Positions 25,300-32,638 of a stretch of DNA of 64,000 nucleotides are shown here, piece by piece. The DNA is taken from the NCBI RefSeq assembly GCF_028649435.1, contig NZ_JAQSIN010000001.1; one strand, 5' to 3'. Numbering within the stretch: the first letter of the stretch is position 1; each line of letters starts with the position of its first letter. The DNA is from Curvibacter microcysteis. Its GTDB lineage: Bacteria; Pseudomonadota; Gammaproteobacteria; Burkholderiales; Burkholderiaceae_C. The translations under genes were made by a program, and so were the position numbers. The notes under the pieces were generated by a model. The model was not told where the DNA came from. It did no database searches and was given only the letters and a program-made list of their open reading frames with translations.

Positions 25300-25342
25300 G
25301 GGCAGCGCGCCCAGGGTGGGGCGCTGAGGGGGCGAGGGGCGG

Positions 25343-26605
25343 TCAGCCGCCGCGTCGCATCATGTCGAAGAAGTCGACATTGGTCTTGGTGGCCTTCATG
25401 TTCTTGATCATGAGTTCCATCGACTCGATCTCGTCCATGTTGTACATGAACTGGCGCAGGATGCGGGTCTTTTGCAGGATCTCGGGCGGCAGCAGCAACT
25501 CTTCGCGGCGGGTGCCGCTCTTGTTGAGCTCGATGGCCGGGAACACGCGCTTTTCGTACAGGCGGCGGCTCAGGTGGATTTCGCAGTTGCCGGTGCCCTT
25601 GAATTCTTCAAAGATCACTTCGTCCATGCGGCTGCCGGTGTCGACCAGGGCGGTGGCGATGATGGTCAGCGAGCCACCTTCTTCGACCTTGCGGGCCGCG
25701 CCAAAGAAGCGCTTGGGGCGTTGCAGGGCGTTGGAGTCGACACCACCGGACAGCACCTTGCCCGAAGACGGCACGACGTTGTTGTAGGCGCGGGCCAGGC
25801 GGGTGATGGAGTCCAGCAGGATCACCACGTCCTTTTTCAGCTCAACCAAGCGCTTGGCGCGCTCGATCACCATTTCGGCCACGTGCACGTGGCGGGCGGC
25901 CGGCTCGTCGAAGGTGGAGGCGATGATTTCGCCCTTCACCGAGCGCTGCATTTCCGTCACTTCTTCAGGGCGCTCGTCCACCAGCAGCACCATCAGGTGC
26001 ACGTCGGGGTTGTTGGCGGTGATGGCGTGGGCGATGTGCTGCATCATCACCGTCTTGCCGCTCTTGGGCGGCGCCACGATCAGGGCGCGCTGGCCACGAC
26101 CGATGGGCGAGATGATGTCGATGATGCGGCCGGTGATGTTTTCTTCGCTCTTGATCTCGCGCTCAAGCTTCATCTGCTCCTTGGGGAACAGCGGGGTCAA
26201 GTTCTCGAACATGACCTTGTGCTTGTTTTGCTCCGGTGGGCCACCGTTGACGGCGTCGAGCTTGGTCAGGGCAAAGTAGCGCTCGCCATCCTTGGGCGTG
26301 CGCACTTCACCTTCGATCATGTCGCCGGTGTGCAGGTTGAAGCGGCGCACCTGGCTGGGCGAGATGTAGATGTCGTCCGTGCTGGCCGTGTAGCTGCTGT
26401 CGGGGCTGCGCAGAAAGCCGAAGCCGTCGGGCAGGATTTCCAGCACGCCGTCCGCGAAAACCTGTTCGCCCGCTTTGGCCCGCTTCTTGATGATCGCAAA
26501 CATCAACTCCTGCTTGCGCATGCGACCGGTGTTTTCGATCTCAAGCTCTTCGGCTTGCTTCAACACTTCAGACACGTGGAGTGCCTTGAGTTCATTCAAA
26601 TGCAT
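25343..26605 (-). CDS. rho: Transcription termination factor Rho
   Basis: A 420-residue hexameric RNA helicase. The N-terminal Rho domain (about 1-45) is followed by a cold-shock-like RNA-binding fold (GFGFLRSPDSSY, about 63-74), then a RecA-type ATPase with Walker A VAPPKSGKT (about 176-184), Walker B VVILLDSITRLARAYN, and the secondary-channel loops. Length and sequence are standard. It lies 251 bases downstream of trxA, the same neighbourhood as in E. coli (trxA-rho). The leader may carry autoregulation, as known in E. coli, but no leader peptide was recognised. Confidence 0.97.
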   Translation of the reverse strand: MHLNELKALHVSEVLKQAEELEIENTGRMRKQELMFAIIKKRAKAGEQVFADGVLEILPDGFGFLRSPDSSYTASTDDIYISPSQVRRFNLHTGDMIEGEVRTPKDGERYFALTKLDAVNGGPPEQNKHKVMFENLTPLFPKEQMKLEREIKSEENITGRIIDIISPIGRGQRALIVAPPKSGKTVMMQHIAHAITANNPDVHLMVLLVDERPEEVTEMQRSVKGEIIASTFDEPAARHVHVAEMVIERAKRLVELKKDVVILLDSITRLARAYNNVVPSSGKVLSGGVDSNALQRPKRFFGAARKVEEGGSLTIIATALVDTGSRMDEVIFEEFKGTGNCEIHLSRRLYEKRVFPAIELNKSGTRREELLLPPEILQKTRILRQFMYNMDEIESMELMIKNMKATKTNVDFFDMMRRGG

Positions 26606-26767
26606 GGAGGGTCCTGCATGGACTGACCCGGAAGGGGGTCGCCCAAAAATGCCTTGCGGGCTGAAAAATTCGGGGGAGGTTTGGGGGGAGGCGAGAGAGG
26701 CCTCGCAAACCGTTAACTCGAGCCGGGAAGTTGTCTGCTGCCCAGTGAATTCGGCTGATTATGACAG

Positions 26768-26805
26768 GAAAATTTGGCGACCCGTTTCAGCAGGGCGGGT
26801 CGCCA
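26768..26805 (-). terminator. Probable terminator of trxA
   Basis: On the minus strand a perfect 10-bp stem (TGGCGACCCG / CGGGTCGCCA, plus-strand 26775-26784 and 26796-26805) with an 11-base loop is followed by AAATTTTCC. The T run is short, so termination may be partial, and some trxA transcripts may read into rho. It is about 50 bases after the trxA stop. Confidence 0.65.
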
Positions 26806-26856
26806 TCAGGTGGGTCGCTGGCGTGCTTGCCAAGGACCCGGACGGTCAAGCGGCCA

Positions 26857-27189
26857 TCAGGCCAGTTGCTGGTCGATGAAGGCGGTCAGCGCGGCCTTGT
26901 TCAGGGCACCCACCTTGGTGGCAGCCAGCTCGCCGTTCTTGAACAACATCAGCGTGGGGATGCCACGGATGCCGAACTTGGCAGGGATGTCGCGGTTCTC
27001 GTCCACGTTCATCTTGGCGATTTGCAGCTTGCCGTCGTAGCTGGCGGCCACTTCGTCCAGGATGGGGGCGATCATCTTGCAGGGGCCGCACCATTCAGCC
27101 CAGTAGTCGACCAGCACGGGCTTGTCGGCTTTCAGGACATCGGCTTCGAAAGAGGCGTCGGAAATGTGTTTGATCAGGTCGCTGGCCAT
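26857..27189 (-). CDS. trxA: Thioredoxin TrxA
   Basis: A 110-residue cytoplasmic dithiol protein with the active site WCGPC (W33, C34, C37) and the cis-Pro segment GIRGIPTLMLF. It reduces disulfides in ribonucleotide reductase, methionine sulfoxide reductase and others. The ATG at 27189 gives the family's normal N-terminus (MASDLIKHISDASFE); the longer open frame is not conserved in character. It is divergent from a flavoprotein gene with about 270 bases between them, and rho follows on the same strand. Confidence 0.96.
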   Translation of the reverse strand: MASDLIKHISDASFEADVLKADKPVLVDYWAEWCGPCKMIAPILDEVAASYDGKLQIAKMNVDENRDIPAKFGIRGIPTLMLFKNGELAATKVGALNKAALTAFIDQQLA

Positions 27190-27459
27190 GGTGCTGTTTC
27201 CTTGGAATGAAACGGTTGAGTTTGCTTGTTGTTGCAGCTGAATTGGCGGCATTGTGACAGAAACCAAGAGTCCGCACGGACGCCGGCTTGACTATGGCGG
27301 GCATAGCCAAAAGCCATGCTGGCCGGGGCTGTCGGCTGGGCCCTGGCCTGGTTGGCGGGGTTTTGACCCCGCTGCCCTGCGCCGTCCCCCATACTCGGCG
27401 TTTGGGCTGAGGCAGGTCGACCTGCCAAGTCCTTGTATTTTGTTGTTTGAATTTGAGCC

Positions 27460-28830
27460 ATGACCGAGTCTTTTTCCTCTTCTATTTCGTCCCCAACCGC
27501 TTTGGCGGATGCCGCCGTGAGTCCCGTGGTGGTGGTGGGTGGGGGCCCTGCCGGCCTGATGGCGGCCCAGGTCTTGGCCAAGGCCGGCGTGGCGGTGCAT
27601 TTGTACGACGCCATGCCCTCGGTGGGGCGCAAGTTTTTGTTGGCCGGCAAAGGGGGCTTGAACCTGACCCACTCGGAGCCGCATGAGCCTTTTGTCAGCC
27701 GCTATGCCGAGCGTGCCGACACGCTGGCCCCGTGGCTGGAGGCTTTTGGCGGGCCGGCGGTGCGCGATTGGGCCGCAGGCTTGGGCGTGAGCACCTTTGT
27801 GGGCAGCTCCGGGCGGGTGTTTCCCTCCGACATGAAGGCTGCGCCCTTGCTGCGTGCCTGGCTGCACCAACTGCGCCAGCAAGGGGTGCAGTTCCACATG
27901 CGCCACCGCTGGCTGGGCTGGGATGAAGCGGGTGCCTTGTTGTTCCAGGCCCCGGCGGGCCGTGTGGCCGTGCCGGCGCGCGCGGTGTTGCTGGCTTTGG
28001 GGGGCGGCAGCTGGGCCCGCCTGGGCTCGGATGGGGCCTGGTGGCCTTTGCTTGACCAGCGCGGTGTTCCCCTGGCGCCGCTGCGGCCCTCCAACGGCGG
28101 TTTTGAAGTGGCGGCCTCCAACCGCGCGGTGTCGGCGCCTTCTGCTGGGGCCGACGCAGCTTCTGCGGCCCCGGCCTTGACGGGGTGGACGCCCTTTTTC
28201 AGCGAGCGTTTTGCCGGTCAGCCCTTCAAGTCGGTGGCCTTGCGCTTTGCGGGGGCAGACGGCTCGGTGTTCGAGCGCCGGGGGGAGTTTGTGGCCACGC
28301 GCTTGGGGGTGGAGGGCAGTTTGGTTTACGCCGTGTCAGCCCGCTTGCGCGATGCCATTGAGCGAGATGGAAAAGCGACCTTTCACCTCGATCTCTTGCC
28401 CGACCATTCTGCCGAGCGCGTGCTGTCAGAGGTGCGCCACCCTCGGGGCTCGCGCTCCCTGTCCAGCCACCTCAAGGGGCGTTTGGGCCTGGAGGGCATC
28501 AAGATGGCGGTCCTCAACGAGCTGCTGAGCCGCGAGGCCTTGGCAGATCCCGCTACGCTGGCCACAGCGATCAAGGCCTTGCCCATCACCGTGGTCGCGA
28601 CCCGGCCCTTGGACGAGGCCATCAGCAGTGCAGGCGGTGTGCGCTTCGAGGGCTTGGACCCGCAACTCATGCTGCGCCAGTGTCCGGGTGTCTTCTGCGC
28701 TGGAGAGATGCTGGATTGGGAAGCCCCGACCGGGGGCTATTTGCTCACCGCCAGCCTGGCCACGGGGCGCCATGCGGCTTGGGGCTTGTTGCAATGGCTG
28801 GGCCGGGGCGAGGCGCCGAGCCTGGCTTGA
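27460..28830 (+). CDS. NAD(P)/FAD-dependent oxidoreductase, HI0933/TIGR03862 type
   Basis: A 456-residue flavoprotein. The dinucleotide fold (VVVVGGGPAGLMAAQVLA, about 23-40) is followed by the family-specific GRKFLLAGKGGLNLTHSE (about 59-76). The C-terminal FAD segment FCAGEMLDWEAPTGGYLLTASLATGRHAAW closes the family pattern. The biological reaction of this group (related to YhiN) is not established. The first 20 residues are a Ser/Ala-rich extension. The stop is one base from the stop of the convergent lipoprotein gene. Confidence 0.87.
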   Translation: MTESFSSSISSPTALADAAVSPVVVVGGGPAGLMAAQVLAKAGVAVHLYDAMPSVGRKFLLAGKGGLNLTHSEPHEPFVSRYAERADTLAPWLEAFGGPAVRDWAAGLGVSTFVGSSGRVFPSDMKAAPLLRAWLHQLRQQGVQFHMRHRWLGWDEAGALLFQAPAGRVAVPARAVLLALGGGSWARLGSDGAWWPLLDQRGVPLAPLRPSNGGFEVAASNRAVSAPSAGADAASAAPALTGWTPFFSERFAGQPFKSVALRFAGADGSVFERRGEFVATRLGVEGSLVYAVSARLRDAIERDGKATFHLDLLPDHSAERVLSEVRHPRGSRSLSSHLKGRLGLEGIKMAVLNELLSREALADPATLATAIKALPITVVATRPLDEAISSAGGVRFEGLDPQLMLRQCPGVFCAGEMLDWEAPTGGYLLTASLATGRHAAWGLLQWLGRGEAPSLA

Positions 28831-28831
28831 T

Positions 28832-29149
28832 TCAGCGCCAGCCGCGGTGCCAGCCGTGTTGGTGGTGGTGCCAGCCCCAGCCGTGGCGAGGGTTGGCGAC
28901 CCACACCCAGCCCACGCCGGGACTGGCATAGCTTGGAGCCACGTACACCGGTGCGGGCGCCGGGGCGGCGTAGACCGGGCCCGGGTTGACCACGACTTGG
29001 CGCTGCGGCAGCGGCGCCACCACGCAGCCGCTCAGGCCCCAAAGGCTGGAGCCAGCCAGCAGCAGCGCGTACAGCGCACGGCGTCCTGTGCGCTGGCGGC
29101 CGGCGACTGGGTGTGAGGCGATGGAAGAAGCGCTGATGGGCGGGTTCAT
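28832..29149 (-). CDS. Small predicted lipoprotein with His/Trp-rich C-terminus
   Basis: About 105 residues, starting at the ATG at 29149. A basic N-terminus and hydrophobic stretch (ALYALLLAGSSLWGLSGC) end in a lipobox, LSGC, so the mature protein should be a lipoprotein anchored at the cell envelope. The mature part is Pro/Ala/Val-rich (PAPAPVYVAPSYASPGVG) and ends in a Trp/Gly/His-rich tail (GWGWHHHQHGWHRGWR) that could bind metal. Function is unknown. It is convergent with the flavoprotein gene with almost no gap. Confidence 0.7.
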   Translation of the reverse strand: MNPPISASSIASHPVAGRQRTGRRALYALLLAGSSLWGLSGCVVAPLPQRQVVVNPGPVYAAPAPAPVYVAPSYASPGVGWVWVANPRHGWGWHHHQHGWHRGWR

Positions 29150-29246
29150 GGGGGCACCGTTGGGTTTGTGGTGTTCATGACAACGCCGTGCATCCGTTTT
29201 GGTTGACCGGGTATCGCCTCCCTGACCCTCGCGGGCCGTCACCCAT

Positions 29247-30431
29247 TCACACGACTCGGTTGCGGCCCTGGTGCTTGGCCTGGTAGAGGGCTTGGTCGGC
29301 GCTTTGGTACAGGCTGTCGAAATCGGCGTTCTTGTCCTGTGGGCCGGCGGCCGACAAGCCGATGCTGGCCGTGATGTGGATCACCTCGTTTTGCACACGA
29401 ACGGGGCTCTGCTCCAGGCGTTGGCGAAGTTTCTCGGCCAGTTTGCGGCCCGCCTCGGCTTGGGTGGCGGGCAGCAGAACAATGAATTCCTCGCCGCCCA
29501 GGCGCCCCACCAAATCGGTGCTGCGCACCGTGCCCATGCACAGGGCGGCGACGTGGCGCAGCACGGCATCGCCCGCGGGATGCCCCCAGCTGTCGTTCAC
29601 GCGCTTGAAGTGGTCCAGGTCCAGGACCAGCAAGGTGGTGGCCGTGCCTTGGCGGCGGGCCCGGGCCAGTTCACCTCGGGTCAGGTCGACAAAGGTGACG
29701 CGGTTGAGCAAGCCGGTGAGCCCATCCACGCGGGTCAGGCGCTCCAGTTCCCGCTGCTTCACTTGCAATTCGCTGTTGGCCTTTTCGAGCTCCGCCTGTT
29801 GCAGGTTCAGCAAGGTGAATTTGCGCCACAGCATCACGCTCAAGGTCCAGGCCAGGGCACAGCCCGCCAAGCCATTGAGGCGGTTGGACAACAAGGCTTC
29901 GCTCTGGGTTTGGGCTTGCCCCATGGCACCGAAGAAAACCACGGCCGTGACCCCAAACAACAGGGCGGCGGTGACCGGGCGCTGGTGAAACGCCAGTGCG
30001 CTCACCATGCAGCCGAGCAAAAAGGGGGTGATGCTGGGGGTGACCAGTTGGTCGATGCAAGCCAGTCCGATGCTGAAACCCAAAGCCAAGGCGTTGGCCG
30101 TGGTGGGCAGCCAGCGGCCCACCCAGCGTCGGCTGTCGTGGCGCCAGTGTTGCGCTGCCAGGGCGCAACCCGTCATCAAGATGCCCATGCCCAGGTGCGC
30201 CAGCAGCAGGTGAAGCTGCCAGCTTTGTGCCACCTCGGGCAGGTCGACCAGCAGCAAGCGCATGCCCAAGACCAGGACCATGAAGGCGTTGAGGCCCGCC
30301 ATCACCGGCGCCAGCAGCCGCAGGCGCTGGAGGTTGATGTCACCGGCGGTCCCTGCGACCCGTTGGTGCTCGTTGAGCCAGCGCTGGTGTTGCAGCCGCA
30401 GCCTGTGCCATTCGCGCTGAAGAGGGTGCAT
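29247..30431 (-). CDS. Membrane-anchored diguanylate cyclase (GGDEF)
   Basis: A 394-residue protein with an N-terminal block of about six membrane helices (about 40-205), a short coiled coil (about 210-235) and a C-terminal GGDEF domain (about 235-394). The active site GGEEF is at 312-316 and an inhibitory I-site RxxD (RSTD, 303-306) sits five residues upstream, so it is probably an active, product-inhibited c-di-GMP synthase. The sensory input of the membrane part is unknown. It is divergent from a potassium-channel gene and has no EAL domain nearby. Confidence 0.9.
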   Translation of the reverse strand: MHPLQREWHRLRLQHQRWLNEHQRVAGTAGDINLQRLRLLAPVMAGLNAFMVLVLGMRLLLVDLPEVAQSWQLHLLLAHLGMGILMTGCALAAQHWRHDSRRWVGRWLPTTANALALGFSIGLACIDQLVTPSITPFLLGCMVSALAFHQRPVTAALLFGVTAVVFFGAMGQAQTQSEALLSNRLNGLAGCALAWTLSVMLWRKFTLLNLQQAELEKANSELQVKQRELERLTRVDGLTGLLNRVTFVDLTRGELARARRQGTATTLLVLDLDHFKRVNDSWGHPAGDAVLRHVAALCMGTVRSTDLVGRLGGEEFIVLLPATQAEAGRKLAEKLRQRLEQSPVRVQNEVIHITASIGLSAAGPQDKNADFDSLYQSADQALYQAKHQGRNRVV

Positions 30432-30610
30432 GAAGAGTGGTGTTGGAGCGAATCAACTGCCCCAGGTCAATAACTGGCAGAACTGAAACTTTAACGTCTT
30501 TTTGTAACGATAGTCGGGTTCTCGCGCGCCCGTGCCAAAGTGCTAGGTTTTCAAGTGGGCGCCAGCCGCGCTGGATACAATTTCTTCCCATTGGTCAGCC
30601 CCCTTCACGC

Positions 30611-31639
30611 GTGAAAAACCTCCTTCAGAACCGGCATTTTTCAGGCTTGATGCGCGGGGCCGGGGTGCTTGTGGTGATCCAAGCCATCGGCACGGTGGGT
30701 TACCACTACATCGGCCGGCCCACGGCGACCTGGATCGACAGCTTCTACATGACCTTCATCACCATCGCCACCATTGGCTATGGTGAGACGGTGGACCTGA
30801 CCCACCACCCCCTGGGGCGCTTGTTCACGGTGGGGATCGCGGTGATCGGGATTGGCACCATGAGCTACCTGTTCTCCACCCTGGTGGCCTTGCTGGTGGA
30901 CTATGACCTCAATGCAGCCTTCAGGAGACGGCGGATGGACAAGGAAATTGCCAGCTTATCGGGCCACTACATTGTGTGCGGTATCGGCCGTGTGGGCTCC
31001 AATGTGGCCCATGAGTTGACCCTCACTCGGCGTCCTTTTGTGGTGATTGAGCCCGACCGGGAGGCCCTGGACCGTTGGCTGGAGCACCACCCCGAGGCCT
31101 TGTTTTTGCATGACGATGCCGCCGACGACGAGGCCTTGCAGCGCGCCGGCGTGGCGCGTGCCGCGGGGGTGTTCGCCGTCACGGGGGAGGACAGCCACAA
31201 CCTCATGATCTCCCTGTCGGTCAAGCTGATCCAGCCCAGTGCCCGGGTGGTGGTGCGCTTGCATGACATCCGCAATGAGAAAAAAGCGCGCCGGGCAGGG
31301 GCCGATGAGATCGTGTCGCCCGACTTCACCGGGGGCATGCACATCGCGTCGGCGATGCTGCGTCCGCAGGTGGTGAACTTCATGGAGCAGATGATGCACA
31401 GCGAAGAAGCCATGCGCGTGGAGGAGGTCACCTTACCCGCTGGCATGGCTCCCACCAGCCTCGGGCAGTTGTTGCCGCGCTCGCGAGACCATGTGCTGTT
31501 GGCGGTGCACGAGGGAGGCCGTTGGGTGTTCAACCCGGACGAATCGCACACCGTGGTGTCCGGGGTGACCCTGGTGCTGATGGTCAGCCCCCATGGTCGG
31601 GCGGCGGTGGAGTCGCGTTTGAGCGCTCTGGCTGCCTGA
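30611..31639 (+). CDS. Potassium channel protein with RCK/TrkA domain
   Basis: A 342-residue channel subunit. Two membrane helices (about 14-34 and 70-97) flank a pore loop with the selectivity filter TIGYG (54-58). A RCK domain follows, with a nucleotide-binding motif (YIVCGIGRVGSNVA) and a C-terminal TrkA-C-like lobe. It is expected to pass K+ gated by cytoplasmic ligands. The GTG at 30611 (MKNLLQNRHF) is preferred; the frame is open 58 codons further, but that part is not protein-like. A possible -10 (TACAAT, 30576-30581) lies upstream without a clear -35. Confidence 0.87.
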   Translation: MKNLLQNRHFSGLMRGAGVLVVIQAIGTVGYHYIGRPTATWIDSFYMTFITIATIGYGETVDLTHHPLGRLFTVGIAVIGIGTMSYLFSTLVALLVDYDLNAAFRRRRMDKEIASLSGHYIVCGIGRVGSNVAHELTLTRRPFVVIEPDREALDRWLEHHPEALFLHDDAADDEALQRAGVARAAGVFAVTGEDSHNLMISLSVKLIQPSARVVVRLHDIRNEKKARRAGADEIVSPDFTGGMHIASAMLRPQVVNFMEQMMHSEEAMRVEEVTLPAGMAPTSLGQLLPRSRDHVLLAVHEGGRWVFNPDESHTVVSGVTLVLMVSPHGRAAVESRLSALAA

Positions 31640-31760
31640 GCAATGGGGAGGAGGGGGCTGGCGCTCTGGAGCAGAGCGTTGCGTGTGAGTGCTGCAAACC
31701 GTCGTCACGAGCCGGTGAGCCGGCTCAAGTGCGGATCACTCAACGATTTGAAAGAAGAAG

Positions 31761-31859
31761 TTGACGAGCCTTACCCCCGGCACTGGCTCCACAGTTAGGG
31801 CTGCTTGGTTCCCCACCTGACCCGGTTGGCCGCTTCACCATGCGGGGAGGCCCGTCAGC
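31761..31859 (-). ncRNA. ffs: Signal recognition particle RNA (4.5S, ffs)
   Basis: About 99 bases on the minus strand fold into the single long hairpin of bacterial 4.5S RNA. The ends pair (TGACGGGCCT with AGGCTCGTCA) and the Ffh-binding domain is recognisable (GGGTCAGG, TGG-GGAA-CCA, AGCAGCCC), with a GGAA tetraloop as in E. coli. The conserved AGCAG and CAGG bulges are intact; the three base pairs closing the loop differ from E. coli. It lies between the channel and cytochrome b561 genes, close to dnaX, as in many betaproteobacteria. The ends are estimated to a few bases. Confidence 0.88.
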
Positions 31860-31863
31860 TCGG

Positions 31864-31869
31864 AGTATA
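31864..31869 (-). promoter_or_regulatory. -10 element of ffs
   Basis: TATACT on the minus strand, five bases before the estimated 5' end of the 4.5S RNA. No good -35 was found 16-18 bases upstream, so only the -10 is called. Confidence 0.5.
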
Positions 31870-31972
31870 TGCGATGCCAGGGGCCTGTTTGGGCAGTGCG
31901 GTGCAATTGGTGGCGCGGCGTGGGTTGCGCCGGCGGGCTTGGCTGGCTGCGCTCTCACTGCCACGCACCGTG

Positions 31973-32524
31973 TCAATGGATGCCCGGCAACATGCGGCGC
32001 AGGGTGTTGTCGCGTTGCACAAAGTGGTGCACCAGGGCGGCTGCGGTATGCAGGCCGACCAGCCAAAAGCCCAGGGTGGCGCCCGCTTCGTGCCAGTCCA
32101 TCAGGGTGTCGGCCAGGGCCTTGTCAGGGGCGAGCAGCAGTGGCAGCGTCCAGCCGCCCCACAGCGTTGGCGCCTTGCCCGAGGCGCTCAGCGCCATCCA
32201 GCCCAGCAGGGGCAAGGCGATCATCAGCAGGTACAAGCCGGCTTGTACGGTGTGGGACAGGTTGGCTTGCCAGCGCTTCAACGGCGGCGCGACGGCGGGG
32301 CTCTTGGGGCCCGCCCAGCGCAACAGCAGGCGCAACCAGACCAAGGCGAAGACCGCCAGGCCCAGCGTGAAGTGCCAATTTTTGAGCAGCGCACGGGTTG
32401 GATCGCCTTTGGGCCAGAGTTCATGCAGTTCGATGCACAGCACCACGGCGGTCAACAGCAAGGCCATCAGCCAGTGCAGCCAAAGGGTGGGTGGCGCAAA
32501 GCGCCTCAAGTGGGGGGTGGTCAT
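31973..32524 (-). CDS. Cytochrome b561
   Basis: A 183-residue inner-membrane di-haem cytochrome of the CybB/b561 family with four helices. Haem-ligand histidines are seen in helix 1 (TLWLHWLMALLL), helix 2 (KNWHFTLGLAVFALVWLRLLLR) and helix 4 (DWHEAGATLGFWLVGLHTAAALVHHF). The family passes electrons between quinones and other carriers, and some members oxidise superoxide. It is divergent from dnaX, with 114 bases between the starts. The physiological partner is unknown. Confidence 0.9.
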   Translation of the reverse strand: MTTPHLRRFAPPTLWLHWLMALLLTAVVLCIELHELWPKGDPTRALLKNWHFTLGLAVFALVWLRLLLRWAGPKSPAVAPPLKRWQANLSHTVQAGLYLLMIALPLLGWMALSASGKAPTLWGGWTLPLLLAPDKALADTLMDWHEAGATLGFWLVGLHTAAALVHHFVQRDNTLRRMLPGIH

Positions 32525-32638
32525 GGCATCGATTCCAGGGCAGTGAAAAGGGACATCCTGCGCCTGCTGGATGAATCAATTCTGAAGCGCGGCCAGCGAC
32601 TGACGGTGGTACCCCAGCCGGGCACATAGAATCGCGGG

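Noticed and set aside
31640..31972. Possible plus-strand small genes between the channel and cytochrome b561 genes
   Set aside because: The middle of this gap is explained by the SRP RNA on the minus strand; overlapping frames are chance.
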